A DNA stretch of 64,000 nucleotides from Verrucomicrobiota bacterium (GTDB taxonomy: Bacteria; Verrucomicrobiota; Verrucomicrobiia; Opitutales; Opitutaceae), in NCBI GenBank assembly GCA_016235555.1, contig JACRKC010000005.1, positions 1 through 64,000 of the forward strand, read 5' to 3'. Positions 32,736 to 41,702 of the stretch are shown piece by piece. Within the stretch, counting starts at the first letter, position 1, and every line of letters starts with the position of its first letter. Under the pieces are notes generated by a model, which did not search any database, was not told where the DNA came from, and saw only the letters and a list, made by a program, of their open reading frames with translations. Made by a program: the position numbers and the translations under genes.

Positions 32736-34373
32736 GTGACGATCCGCAATCCCATCCTCCCGGGCTTCAATCCCGACCCGTCCATCGTCCGCGTCGGCGA
32801 CGATTACTACATCGCGACCTCGACGTTCGAGTGGTTCCCCGGCGTCCAGATCCACCACTCGCGCGACCTCGTGCACTGGCGCCTCCTCACCCGCCCGCTC
32901 CGCCGCCCGAGCCAGCTCAACCTGCTCGGCGATCCCGATTCGTGCGGCGTCTGGGCGCCGTGCCTCAGCTACGCCGACGGCCTGTTCTGGCTCATCTACA
33001 CCGACGTGAAACGCTACGGCCGCACGACCGTCGGCGGCGCGAGCGGCGCCTCGTTGCGCGATTTTCACAACTACCTCGTCACCTGCCCGACCATCGACGG
33101 CGAGTGGAGCGATCCGGTCTACCTTAACAGCAGCGGCTTCGACCCGTCGCTGTTTCACGACGACGACGGCAAAAAATACCTGCTCAACCAACTCTGGGAT
33201 CACCGGCCCGGGAAGAATCGTTTCAACGGCATCGTGCTCCAGGAATACTCCGCCGCCGAACGCCGTCTGGTCGGCGAACGGAAAAATATATTCGCCGGCA
33301 CCGCCATCGGCTTCACCGAGGGGCCGCACGTCCATAAACGCGGCGGCTGGTATCACCTGCTCACCGCCGAGGGCGGCACCGGCTGGGGCCACGCCGTCAC
33401 CATGGCGCGCTCCCGCTCGCTCGCCGGGCCCTACGAACTGCACCCCGACACCCATGTGCTCACGTCGCGCCACCGCCCCGACGTCGAACTCCAGCGTGCC
33501 GGCCACGCCGACCTTGTAGAGACGCCAGGCGGCGAGACCTATCTGGTCTTCCTGTGCGGCCGCCCGCTGCGCAACCGCGGCCGCTGCACGCTCGGCCGCG
33601 AGACCGCGATTCAGAAAATGCAGTGGGGCGCCGATGGCTGGCTCCGCACCGCCGACGGCACCGGGCTCCCCGCCACCGAAGTCGCCGCACCCGCCCTGCC
33701 CGCGCATCCCTTCCCCGCCACACCCGCGCGCGAGCACTTCGATTCGCCGAGCCTGCCGCTTCCGTTCCAGTGGCTCCGGACGCCATCTCCCGGCGAGATT
33801 TTCTCGCTCACTGCGCGCCCCGGCCACCTCCGTCTCTTCGGCCGCGAGACCATCGGCAGCCAGTTCACGCAGTCGCTCGTCGCGCGCCGCCAGCAAGCCC
33901 ACTGCTACAGCGCTTCGACCGTGATCGAGTTCGAGCCGCGGCACTACCAGCAGTCGGCCGGCCTCGTCTGCTACTACAACAGCGCAAAGTTCCACTACCT
34001 CCACGTCTCGCACGACGAGACGGCCGGCAAACACCTGCGCGTGATGACCTGCACGCCCGACTCGCCCCAGACCGACTCATTCACGCCGCCCGTCCCGCTT
34101 CCCGCCGACGCACGCGTCGAACTGCGCGTGGAGGTCGACAGCGAACGCCTCCTCTTCGCCTACCGGGTGGCCGGCCGTGATACCGCGTGGCATTGGCTGC
34201 CGTCGCAATTCGACGCCAGCATTCTCTCCGACGAAGCCACCGTCCCCGGCGCCCCGAATTTCACCGGCGCCTTCGTCGGAGTCGCCTGCCAGGACACCTC
34301 GGGCGCCGCCCTTTGCGCCGACTTTGACTGGTTCGAATATCGCGAGCGCCCGTTCCGCACGGCCCCCGAATAG
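32736..34373 (+). CDS. Glycoside hydrolase family 43 beta-xylosidase/alpha-arabinofuranosidase
   Basis: A 545-residue glycosidase. The five-bladed GH43 domain opens VTIRNPILPGFNPDPSIVRV with the catalytic base Asp14; the pKa-modulating Asp is in SSGFDPSLFHDDDG and the acid Glu in GFTEGPHVHK. A C-terminal concanavalin-like beta-xylosidase domain (QSAGLVCYYNSAKFHYLHVS onwards) completes it. No signal peptide is present, so it acts on imported oligosaccharides together with the symporter encoded just upstream. No ATG is available at the conserved start, so GTG at 32736 is used. Family length and domain order match XynB-type enzymes. Confidence 0.9.
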   Translation: MTIRNPILPGFNPDPSIVRVGDDYYIATSTFEWFPGVQIHHSRDLVHWRLLTRPLRRPSQLNLLGDPDSCGVWAPCLSYADGLFWLIYTDVKRYGRTTVGGASGASLRDFHNYLVTCPTIDGEWSDPVYLNSSGFDPSLFHDDDGKKYLLNQLWDHRPGKNRFNGIVLQEYSAAERRLVGERKNIFAGTAIGFTEGPHVHKRGGWYHLLTAEGGTGWGHAVTMARSRSLAGPYELHPDTHVLTSRHRPDVELQRAGHADLVETPGGETYLVFLCGRPLRNRGRCTLGRETAIQKMQWGADGWLRTADGTGLPATEVAAPALPAHPFPATPAREHFDSPSLPLPFQWLRTPSPGEIFSLTARPGHLRLFGRETIGSQFTQSLVARRQQAHCYSASTVIEFEPRHYQQSAGLVCYYNSAKFHYLHVSHDETAGKHLRVMTCTPDSPQTDSFTPPVPLPADARVELRVEVDSERLLFAYRVAGRDTAWHWLPSQFDASILSDEATVPGAPNFTGAFVGVACQDTSGAALCADFDWFEYRERPFRTAPE

Positions 34374-34380
34374 CGCCAAC

Positions 34381-34408
34381 AAAAAACCCCGGCTTCGTGC
34401 CGGGGTTT
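34381..34408 (-). terminator. Rho-independent terminator between convergent genes
   Basis: Stem AACCCCGGC/GCCGGGGTT with a five-base loop. On the minus strand it is followed by a run of T (positions 34386-34381), so it mainly serves the EF-hand gene; it could also stop transcripts from the xylosidase side. Confidence 0.85.
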
Positions 34409-34431
34409 CGAAAGGAGCGCGGGACGAAGTC

Positions 34432-34686
34432 TTATTTCTTCTCTTCGGCCTTCTTCTTCTTCTCAGCCTTGGCCTTGGCGACATCGGCATCCAGCGCGGC
34501 CTTCTCGTCGGGGTCGAGTTTGCCGTTGCCGTTCTTGTCATACTTCTTGAGGTCGGCCGCTTCCTTGGCCTTCTTCTTGGCAGCCTTCTCGGCGTCGTCC
34601 GCAGCACGAACGGCCGGAACGGTGAACATGCCGGCGACCGCAAAGAGGCAGGCAAGGAGGGTAATCTTGGAGGTTGGTTTTTTCAT
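34432..34686 (-). CDS. Small exported EF-hand protein
   Basis: An 84-residue protein with a signal peptide (residues 1-28, ending VRAAD), one canonical EF-hand calcium loop DKNGNGKLDPDE (residues 50-61) and a lysine/alanine/glutamate-rich tail likely to form a long helix. It probably binds calcium in the periplasm. Similar short EF-hand proteins are common in Verrucomicrobia and Planctomycetes; no function is known. It is a single gene with its own terminator. Confidence 0.82.
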   Translation of the reverse strand: MKKPTSKITLLACLFAVAGMFTVPAVRAADDAEKAAKKKAKEAADLKKYDKNGNGKLDPDEKAALDADVAKAKAEKKKKAEEKK

Positions 34687-34738
34687 AGGGCGCGCAGGTT
34701 CTCTCCCGACCGCCTCGGAAAATCCAGCCTGATTTTTA

Positions 34739-35539
34739 TTAGATCAACGCAACCAATTGGTCCCTCACCTGTTCCAAACGTTTGTAGACCGCCAGATCGT
34801 CCGGCATCGTCGCCAAAGCCCGCCGCAAGCCGGCCGCGGCGACCCGATCTTGGGCCACGACATCCAACCGGTGTAACGCGATCCGAATCCCGAAAACGAT
34901 GCCCCCGCTCCGCGGCAGCGCCAGCAACGCCTGATGCTCGACGCGCAGCCACAGCCGATCGAGCGACACCGGTGGCACCGGCGGCGGGATCGCGCGGCTC
35001 GGATGGAGGTTCAGTTCCGGTGTCGCGGTCAGCCCCCAATTGTCGCGCAGATACGCCAGCCCGGGCTTCAGGCGTCCCAGAAACTGCTGAATCGGCGAGC
35101 CGAGGGCGGCGTTTAATCCCGGCACCACACCATGGATCGTCTCAAGCGTTTGCCCGAGTTTCTCGGTCAACGCCCAGCCGGTCGGAAAAACCAGCACCCC
35201 GCCGCGCAATCGGACGGCGCCGGTCGCATCGGCTGAGAGGAAAAGCAGGTCGGGCTCGAACGCACCGCCGACCGCCCCGAGCCGCATCGTCCCCTGCGCG
35301 CCGGCCACCGGCCGGTCGCCCCAGCCGGCCGCCAGCTCGACAAACTCCGCGAGCAGCGGCTCCGCTTCCGGTCCCATCGCCGCGTATCGGCCCGGGTCGC
35401 CCGCCAACCACCGGCGTCGTTCCGCCAGGATGCCACCCGTCTTGTCCTGCGCAGAAAAAAACTCGCGCGGCTCGCCGCGCCGCAACGTGAGGTGAAAGCG
35501 GTGGTCTTCCGCTGGAAACAACTCCGCCAGCGCATTCAC
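34739..35539 (-). CDS. DUF3445 family protein (haem-dependent oxidative N-demethylase-like)
   Basis: A 266-residue soluble protein. The conserved patterns PELNLHPSRA and LRVEHQALLALPRSGGIVFGIRI match the DUF3445 family, whose studied fungal/bacterial members (HODM) are haem-dependent oxidative N-demethylases acting on small methylamines. Whether this one binds haem cannot be read directly. Its start overlaps the stop of the M16 peptidase gene upstream by four bases, so the two are translationally coupled. It is the last gene of this minus-strand group. Confidence 0.72.
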   Translation of the reverse strand: MNALAELFPAEDHRFHLTLRRGEPREFFSAQDKTGGILAERRRWLAGDPGRYAAMGPEAEPLLAEFVELAAGWGDRPVAGAQGTMRLGAVGGAFEPDLLFLSADATGAVRLRGGVLVFPTGWALTEKLGQTLETIHGVVPGLNAALGSPIQQFLGRLKPGLAYLRDNWGLTATPELNLHPSRAIPPPVPPVSLDRLWLRVEHQALLALPRSGGIVFGIRIALHRLDVVAQDRVAAAGLRRALATMPDDLAVYKRLEQVRDQLVALI

Positions 35540-38112
35540 GGCCGCACCACCAGCCGGGTGCGGTGCGTGCGCCGGAAGTGACGGTTCGCAAACGCCGCGA
35601 GATCGCCGATCGTCACGGCCTCGATGCGTCCGTCGTAGTTCTTCCAGTCGTTCACCGGCTGGCCTTGGAGCGCGTTAAGCCCGGCCTGCATCGCCCGCGC
35701 CGAGTTGGTTTGCAGCGCCTGCCGGCGGCCCGCCTTGAGGCGGGCCTGACAACGCGCCAGCTCCGCCGGCTCGACGCCACCGAGTTGGACGCGCGTGATC
35801 TCGGCGTCGACTTCGGCGAGCACTTCCGCCTCCCGTCCCGGCTGCGTGCCCGCGTAAAAATAGAACATCCCGGCATCCAGCCCTGTCACCCGCCCCGAGC
35901 GCACGAAATACGCCAGCCCTTTTTCCTCGCGCACCCGCTCAAACAGCCGCGACGCCATGCCGCTGAAAATCTCATCCGCCACCTCGCCGACGTAAAAATC
36001 CGCCGAGTGCACCTTGGGGCCCGGAAACGCATCGACGACGACCGCCTGCTCCCGCGGCTGGCGCTCGGCGAATTCTCCGGGATTCGCCGGCAGGGCGTGG
36101 GCCACGTCCGGGCCCCGGCCGAATTTCGGCACCACGCCCCGGGGAACTTTCGCGAGCAGGGCCTTGAGCTTCGGCGCGAGCTTCGCCGGATCGAAATCGC
36201 CGGCCACCGCGAGCACGACGTTTTCCCCGACGCAGAGTTGACGCCACAGCGCCGCCAAATCGGCGGGCGTGAGCGCCTTCACACCGGCCTCATCGCCGTG
36301 ATCATCGAGACCGAGGGCGTGCGCCCCGAAGAATTTGGCCCGCGCGAGTTTTCGCGTGAGCGTCACGACATCGTCGGCGTCCTGCTGGAGGGCCGCCAGC
36401 TGCGCGTCCCGCTCGATCGCGAACGTCGCCGCCTTGAAGGCCGGCGCCAGCAACGCCTCACCGGCGGCTTCAATGGCGCGGGCCGCGTCGGGTGGCAGCA
36501 CTTCGACGGCGAAGCCGAGACTGTTGTTGCCCGAAAACGGGTAAAACGAGCCGCCGACCTCCTCGATCTGCCGCGCGACGGCCGCCGCACTCCGCCGCCG
36601 CGTGTCCTTCGTCAGCAACGTCGCGAGCAGCGCCGTGGCGCCGCGCCTGGCCGGATCCTCGTAGAGCGGTCCACCCTGCACGATCAGGCGGAAATGAAGA
36701 TTGGGCAACCGGGCATCACGCTGCAAAAGGAGGCGCGCCCCGTTGGGCAGCCTGGTTTCGGTAAAATCGGGCTGCTCGCCACCCGGCGCCTTCACGCTCG
36801 CCACCGGCGTCGCGGCGGCCGTCGGATTCAGCGATATCGCCGTCAGCCGCGCCGGCGTGACATACGCCTGCAAGACCCGCCGCAAATCCGCCGGAGTCAC
36901 CGCACGCAGGCACTCGAAATAGGACCGGCTGTAGTCGAGGTCGCCCACGACGACCTCCGCCGCACCGAGGCGCGACGCCTGCCCGCTCATGGTCTTGCGG
37001 GTGTTGATCTCGCCGACGACGAGCTGGCGCAACGCCTTCTTGAGCTGGGCGGTGGTGAACCCGCGGTGCCCGCACCGCGCCAGCGTCTGCTCGATCGCCC
37101 GGGCCGCCGCTTCACGCTTCGCGGCGTCCGCCGTGAAACTCACACAAAACAGCCCGCTCGAGCCCGGATTCCATGCGGACGCATCGATGCTGTGGACCAA
37201 CCCGGTCTTCTCACGGATTTCCTGCCAGAGCACGGAACTGTCGCCATGGCCCAGGATCGTCGCCAGCAGATCGAGCACCGGCGCGTCGTCGTGGGCCAGA
37301 CCGGGAATCGGCCACGCCTGCACCGCCCGGGTCAGTTCAACCTCTTCGAACCGATGCGAGGCCCGCGGCGCCAGTTGCGCGGGCTCCGCGGGCACCAGCA
37401 CCGGTGCCAGGCGCACCCGCGGGGCGGTCCCGAAGTGTTGCGCCACGACCGCGCGGGTTTGCTCCACATCGACGTCACCCACGACGACAACCACGAGGTT
37501 GTTCGGCACGTAGCGCGCCGTGTAGTAGTCGAGCAGGTCCTCGCGCGTGACCGCCGCGAACACCTCCCGGTGTCCGATGATGGGTTGGCGGAACGGGTGC
37601 TCGCGAAACGCCGTCGAGAACAACGCATCCCACAGGCGGCTGTCGGGATCGTCACGCGTCATCGCGATTTCCCGCAGAATCACTTCCTTTTCCTTCGTGC
37701 ACTCGTCCGCCGGCAGCGTCGAGTTGAGCACCGCATCGGCGAGGATATCGATCGCGACCGCGGTGTGCTCGCTCGGCAGGTCGATGTAGTAGACCGTCCG
37801 GTCGAACGTCGTGTAAGCGTTGATGTAGCCGCCGTGGGCCTGGACCGTGGCGGAGATTTCGCGACCCGCCCGGCGCGACGTGCCCTTGAACAGCATGTGC
37901 TCCAGATAGTGCGAAAGGCCGGCGCCGAGAAACTCACCCTCATGGATGCTGCCCGTTTTGACCCACACCTGCACCGAGGCCAGGGCCGCGGAGCGATCGG
38001 CCTTGATCAGCAGCGTCAGTCCGTTGGGCAGCACCGTGCGGTCGACGGACTCGCGCCAGAACGGATCGAGCAAATGGATGTCAGCGGCGGCAGGAACGGA
38101 GGGTTTCGGCAT
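35536..38112 (-). CDS. M16-family zinc metallopeptidase, double domain
   Basis: An 858-residue peptidase made of two M16 halves. The first half has the inverted zinc motif HYLEH (His68, Glu71, His72) with a downstream Glu in KEKEVILREIAM, so it is catalytically complete. The second half (from about residue 450, LPNGARLLLQRDARLPNLHFRL) lacks HXXEH and acts structurally, as in pitrilysin-like and processing-peptidase-like proteins. No clear signal peptide is seen. It degrades small proteins or peptides. ATG at 38112 is used; a TTG at 38151 would add 13 residues. Confidence 0.9.
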   Translation of the reverse strand: MPKPSVPAAADIHLLDPFWRESVDRTVLPNGLTLLIKADRSAALASVQVWVKTGSIHEGEFLGAGLSHYLEHMLFKGTSRRAGREISATVQAHGGYINAYTTFDRTVYYIDLPSEHTAVAIDILADAVLNSTLPADECTKEKEVILREIAMTRDDPDSRLWDALFSTAFREHPFRQPIIGHREVFAAVTREDLLDYYTARYVPNNLVVVVVGDVDVEQTRAVVAQHFGTAPRVRLAPVLVPAEPAQLAPRASHRFEEVELTRAVQAWPIPGLAHDDAPVLDLLATILGHGDSSVLWQEIREKTGLVHSIDASAWNPGSSGLFCVSFTADAAKREAAARAIEQTLARCGHRGFTTAQLKKALRQLVVGEINTRKTMSGQASRLGAAEVVVGDLDYSRSYFECLRAVTPADLRRVLQAYVTPARLTAISLNPTAAATPVASVKAPGGEQPDFTETRLPNGARLLLQRDARLPNLHFRLIVQGGPLYEDPARRGATALLATLLTKDTRRRSAAAVARQIEEVGGSFYPFSGNNSLGFAVEVLPPDAARAIEAAGEALLAPAFKAATFAIERDAQLAALQQDADDVVTLTRKLARAKFFGAHALGLDDHGDEAGVKALTPADLAALWRQLCVGENVVLAVAGDFDPAKLAPKLKALLAKVPRGVVPKFGRGPDVAHALPANPGEFAERQPREQAVVVDAFPGPKVHSADFYVGEVADEIFSGMASRLFERVREEKGLAYFVRSGRVTGLDAGMFYFYAGTQPGREAEVLAEVDAEITRVQLGGVEPAELARCQARLKAGRRQALQTNSARAMQAGLNALQGQPVNDWKNYDGRIEAVTIGDLAAFANRHFRRTHRTRLVVRP

Positions 38113-38166
38113 GAAGGAAATGCGCTGCGACGACCGATCGGCGGCGGTCAACCGGGGACACCTCGG

Positions 38167-38613
38167 CTAGGCGGCCCCAAACGCCTCGGCGGCGGGCGGG
38201 CCCGAGCGGCGCACGCGGCGCGTGGGCTGAAATGGTTTCACGAACGCCTCGTCGAAAGAATAGATGTCAGCGAAGTCCTCCCGCCGGTCGTTCTCCGTCT
38301 TCGAGAAGACATTGTATTCGATGAGATTGAAGACGATGTCGCCGAAGTCGCGGCAGCGCTGCACGCCCCAGGAATCGAGCACGGTCTTGGACAGCGGACC
38401 ATACTGGTCGAGGGCGTAGGCCCGGAGACCTTGCAGCAGTTCCGGACCGGAAACATGGCGGGATTTCTCCGCCCGGGCGGCATCGCGTTTCTTCAGCTCC
38501 TTGACCGTGTGGTCGAGCCCCAGCCGCACGAAATCATAGGCCTTCCGGTCGAAGCGGGTGTCCTCTTTGCAGATGAGCGTGACGATTTCGGTGAAATCCG
38601 GGTCTTGTTGCAT
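38167..38613 (-). CDS. Minf_1886 family protein (Verrucomicrobia/Planctomycetes-restricted)
   Basis: A 148-residue soluble protein of the Minf_1886 family (TIGR04138 type), so far known only from Verrucomicrobia and Planctomycetes. The conserved parts are the start FTEIVTLICKEDTRFDRKAYDF, LQGLRAYALDQYG, WGVQRCRDFGDIVFNLIE and the DFADIYSFDEAF end. The function is unknown. It lies 54 bases upstream of the M16 peptidase in the same direction and may be co-transcribed. It is useful as a lineage marker. Confidence 0.85.
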   Translation of the reverse strand: MQQDPDFTEIVTLICKEDTRFDRKAYDFVRLGLDHTVKELKKRDAARAEKSRHVSGPELLQGLRAYALDQYGPLSKTVLDSWGVQRCRDFGDIVFNLIEYNVFSKTENDRREDFADIYSFDEAFVKPFQPTRRVRRSGPPAAEAFGAA

Positions 38614-38730
38614 GGCGGAGCAGCGCGCACGTTGGTGAATCTCCCCGCCCGGCGCAACGTTCGGCTCAACTTTGCCCGGCCTTGTCGGGCAAACCCCCTA
38701 AAGACTATTTACTGGCAAAACGCCCCTCGC

Positions 38731-38746
38731 GTAACAGAGTCGTTAC
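38731..38746. promoter_or_regulatory. Inverted repeat before the Fur-family gene
   Basis: GTAACAGAGTCGTTAC: five-base arms with a six-base spacer, ten bases before the ATG. Fur, Zur and PerR regulators bind AT-rich palindromes and often repress their own genes, so this is a candidate autoregulatory operator. Confidence 0.4.
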
Positions 38747-38755
38747 ACCCCCCCA

Positions 38756-39295
38756 ATGATCGCATCGACTCAGACCAATCATCCGCTGGCTGGCGCCAGA
38801 CCAGGGACGAAGGCGCCAACCGCGATTGACTTGGCCACGGCAAAACTCAAAGCGGCGGGCCTGCGCATCACGCGGCCGCGCCTCACGATTCTCGCAGCAC
38901 TCAACCGGCGTTCGCAACCGACCAGCATCGAGGATTTGCACGAAAGCCTCGGCGGTCGCGGCCAGGGCTGCGATTTGGTGACGGTTTATCGCTGCATGGC
39001 CGCGTTCGAAGAGATCGGCCTGGTGCGGCGCGCATTCCTGCACAACGGCACCGCCCTCTACGAAATCAATCTCGGCCAGCCCGCGCGCTACCACATCGTG
39101 TGCAAGTCCACCAACCGGGTGGAGGACCTCGACGCCGAGACGTCGGCCGAACTCAACGAGACGCTCCAGAAGATCGAAATCAAGCTCCGTGCCCGCGGCT
39201 ACGAAGGCGTGGGCCACATCGTGGAGTTCTTCGGCGTCGCTCCGTCAGGCGGCCGGCTCGATCCGCAGCACACCGCCCTGCCAGCCGTCCGCTGA
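38756..39295 (+). CDS. Fur-family transcription regulator, atypical metal site
   Basis: A 179-residue regulator with the Fur winged-helix domain (LKAAGLRITRPRLTILAAL, then DLVTVYRCMAAFEEIGLVRR) and a short dimerisation domain. The usual HHHHLVCxxC metal region is reduced to YHIVCKSTNRVEDL: the histidine cluster and second cysteine are gone, as are the C-terminal CXXC cysteines. It may sense a different metal or peroxide, or act without a structural zinc. Which subfamily it belongs to (Fur, Zur, PerR) cannot be told. Divergent from the Minf_1886 gene. Confidence 0.83.
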   Translation: MIASTQTNHPLAGARPGTKAPTAIDLATAKLKAAGLRITRPRLTILAALNRRSQPTSIEDLHESLGGRGQGCDLVTVYRCMAAFEEIGLVRRAFLHNGTALYEINLGQPARYHIVCKSTNRVEDLDAETSAELNETLQKIEIKLRARGYEGVGHIVEFFGVAPSGGRLDPQHTALPAVR

Positions 39296-39691
39296 ACGGG
39301 CGCGACGGCGGCAGCGGGTTGGTCCGGCCGCGGCTTGCACGCCACCGGGCGTGGCCCGTGCGAGGAGTGGTTTCGACCGCGCTCCGGCCATGCCGCTGTC
39401 ACTTTGCTTTTGGACTGTAGACCCGGCGGTGTCGGGGCTGCCCGCCCAGCGGGCGGGCCTGCAATGGAAAATCTGTAAGCTATGGGACGTTGGCATTGCC
39501 GCCCGGACGGTCTGTCTGGCCGGCGGGCAACCCCGGCAGCCTCGCCTCCACCTTGTGGACGGCGCCTCAGAGGGCGTCGAAAAGGCAGGGCCCGCCCCCC
39601 GGGCGGGCCGAACGCCGCGCCGCGACCCGAGCAGAACGGCCGGCCCGGAGGTCCGGCCCTCCTACCTTCGAACAACCTTTTTCGACGCCCC
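39296..39691. other. Repeat-filled spacer between fur-like gene and sulfatase
   Basis: No gene is supported. The gap holds a family F copy (39389-39498) followed directly by a family I palindrome (39566-39697) that runs into the last codons of the sulfatase gene. Confidence 0.7.
39389..39498. repeat. Palindromic repeat family F, copy 2
   Basis: CTTTTGGACTGTAGACCCGG and GGGCGGGCCTGCAATGGAAA followed by ATCTGTAAGCTATGGGACG match the copy at 14656-14779. The extreme ends differ (ATGCCGCTGTC and GACGTTGGCAT), so only the interior is well kept. Confidence 0.75.
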
Positions 39692-39697
39692 TCAGGG
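39566..39697. repeat. Family I palindrome with CGTCGAAAAAGG ends
   Basis: The ends CTCAGAGGGCGTCGAAAAGG and the complement of CCTTTTTCGACGCCCCTCAG are inverted repeats. Inside is another palindrome rich in GGCCC. The sulfatase stop codon (39692-39694) lies in the right end. Related elements: 61512-61635, and a single end at 43338-43360. Confidence 0.8.
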
Positions 39698-41266
39698 CGC
39701 GCCGCGCCGGCCGGGGCCGGCGATGATGGTGTCGAGCCGCTGTTTCAACCCGGCCGCTCTCTCCGGAAATTCGGCGATCACATTTTTTGTCTCCGCCGGA
39801 TCGGCGCGCAGATTGAACAGTTGCGGCGCGGGGATGCGGCTTTCCGCAAATCGCGTGTCGTTGGGATTGGCGCCGCTGCCGATCCCGGACGCCGGCCCGC
39901 TCTGGGTGGCCGGCACATATTTCCAAGCCCCGGAGCGGAGCGACAGGGTGTTGCCGATACCGTGCAGCACCGTGTGATCGCGCAGATCGGCGGTCGTTTC
40001 GCCGAGCAAGACCGGCGAGAGGTCCAGGCTGTCCGGCGCCGAGTCCGCCGCGAACTTCGCGCCCGTGAGCCGGGCCACCGTCGCGTAGAGGTCGACGAGG
40101 CCGAACATCTGGTCGGACACGCGCGGCCGGATCCGCGCCGGCCAGCGGGCGATCAGCGGCACGCGGCAGCCGCCTTCATAGACGAGATATTTCCAGCCGC
40201 GCAGTCCGCCGGCCGGGCGGTGATCCTTCACGTCCTCGCGCGAGCGATCGAAATAGCCGTCGAAGAGCACGGGGCCGTTGTCGCTTGTGAACACGACCAG
40301 CGTGTTCTCCGCGAGGCCGAGACGGTCGAGGGTGCGGAGCAGTTCGCCGGTGGCCCAGTCCAGCTGCTGGATGACATCTCCGCGCACGCCCACCTCGCTG
40401 GTGCCCGCGAACGGCGGCTCGGCCACCCGCGGGACATGCGGTTCGAACAATCCCACATAGAGAAAGAACGGCTGGGCGCGATGGGCCTCGAGAAACGCGA
40501 CCGACTGGCGCACGACCGTGGAGGTGAGCTCCTCATCCTTGAAGCGCGCGGCCCGCCCGCCCTTCATGAAGCCGATGCGGCTGATGCCGTTGACGATGGT
40601 TCCCGCGTGCTGCCGATCGGCACCGACTTTCAGCAAGTCCGGACGATCGACGCCGGTGGGCTCCACGCCAAAATCCCGTTGATAGCTGACGGAGATCGGA
40701 TCGGCCGGATCGAGTCCGACCACGCGATCGTTTTCGATCCAGACCGGGGGCACGCGGTCGACCGTGGCCGGGATGATGTGGCTGTGGGAAAAACCGATTT
40801 CGCGCGGACCGGGTGCGATGCGACCGTTGAAATCCACGGGCGTGCGACCATCGCCGAGGCCGAGGTGCCACTTGCCGATCGCGCCGGTGAAATATCCGGC
40901 ATTCTTCAACGCTTGCGGCAACGTCAGGCGACCCGGCTCGATGCACAGCGGGGCGTCACCATCGAGAATCGAAGTCGGCCTGGCCGTCTGGCGCCACGCG
41001 TATTCGCCCGTGAAAAGCGAATAGCGCGTGGGCGTGCAGGTGGACGACGGCGCGTAACCCGCCGTGAAGCGCACGCCGGCGGCGGCGAGGCGGTCGACGT
41101 TGGGCGTCTTGACCCGCGTCGCGCCATAGCAGCCGAGATCGCCATGGCCGAGATCGTCGGCCACGATCACAAGAAGGTTGGGCCGCGATTCGGCGGCGCC
41201 GGCAAATCCCGCAGCGACCGCGACTGCGAGGGTGGCAATGATGCGACGGAATGATGACGCCTTCAT
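39692..41266 (-). CDS. Formylglycine-dependent sulfatase
   Basis: A 524-residue arylsulfatase-type enzyme with a signal peptide (residues 8-25, ending AGAAE). The conserved metal site DDLGHGDLGCYG (residues 37-48) and the maturation motif CTPTR (Cys77-Arg81) are intact, so Cys77 should be converted to formylglycine by a sulfatase-modifying enzyme or anSME, not encoded here. It removes sulfate esters, probably from algal or animal polysaccharides, in the periplasm. ATG at 41266 is chosen for the signal peptide. It lies downstream of the planctomycete-like operon, separated by 436 bp of repeats. Confidence 0.92.
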   Translation of the reverse strand: MKASSFRRIIATLAVAVAAGFAGAAESRPNLLVIVADDLGHGDLGCYGATRVKTPNVDRLAAAGVRFTAGYAPSSTCTPTRYSLFTGEYAWRQTARPTSILDGDAPLCIEPGRLTLPQALKNAGYFTGAIGKWHLGLGDGRTPVDFNGRIAPGPREIGFSHSHIIPATVDRVPPVWIENDRVVGLDPADPISVSYQRDFGVEPTGVDRPDLLKVGADRQHAGTIVNGISRIGFMKGGRAARFKDEELTSTVVRQSVAFLEAHRAQPFFLYVGLFEPHVPRVAEPPFAGTSEVGVRGDVIQQLDWATGELLRTLDRLGLAENTLVVFTSDNGPVLFDGYFDRSREDVKDHRPAGGLRGWKYLVYEGGCRVPLIARWPARIRPRVSDQMFGLVDLYATVARLTGAKFAADSAPDSLDLSPVLLGETTADLRDHTVLHGIGNTLSLRSGAWKYVPATQSGPASGIGSGANPNDTRFAESRIPAPQLFNLRADPAETKNVIAEFPERAAGLKQRLDTIIAGPGRRGAP

Positions 41267-41702
41267 GGGTGAGGCCGGCATCGTTACCAGACCACGACCG
41301 CCTTGGCCACACTCCACCTGCGCCCGGACGGCACGAGCCGGAGGCATGCGTTGAGGCTCCGAACGTTGACCCTGAATCGGGCGGCAGACCAATCGCCCGG
41401 GAATCCCTGCTCCCCTTTCCGGTGACTGGATTGGAATCAGTGTTCATCAGTGACAATCAGCGGTTCAACCGCCGGTTCCGCTGAGTCTCGCAAAAATAGG
41501 GTGACAAAGAGTTCGGCGGTTCGGGGAGCGCACCCGTCTCGGGTGCCCGCGGGACGCGGGCACTCCCCGAGCCATCGCGTGTCACTCAATCGTGCGAGCC
41601 TCAGTCGGGTGACCCCGGTGTTCCCGGCGACCGGGTAACCGCGAATCTGCCAGCGCGTGACCTCGCCCCGGGCACCGGCGCAACCGAACGGCGCCGCCAC
41701 AC
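41267..41702. other. Spacer between the operon and the sulfatase gene
   Basis: A 436 bp gap with no gene that I can support. It holds the shortened family D repeat (41471-41606) and a CCCGGTG...CACCGGG type hairpin near 41612-41640. Confidence 0.65.
41471..41606. repeat. Palindromic repeat family D, copy 3 (inner hairpin deleted)
   Basis: It has the same lead-in (GCTGAGTCTCGCAAAA), GTTCGGCGGTTCGGGGAGCG, outer arms and CGTGTCACTCAATCGTGCGA tail as the other copies. The sequence passes directly from CTCGGGTGC to CCGCGGGACGCGGGC, so the inner module of about 50 bp is absent. Confidence 0.85.

Noticed and set aside
35563-38829. A 1088-codon plus-strand frame over the M16 peptidase
   Set aside because: It is a shadow of a gene with an intact HXXEH site on the other strand; its composition is Arg-rich without domains.
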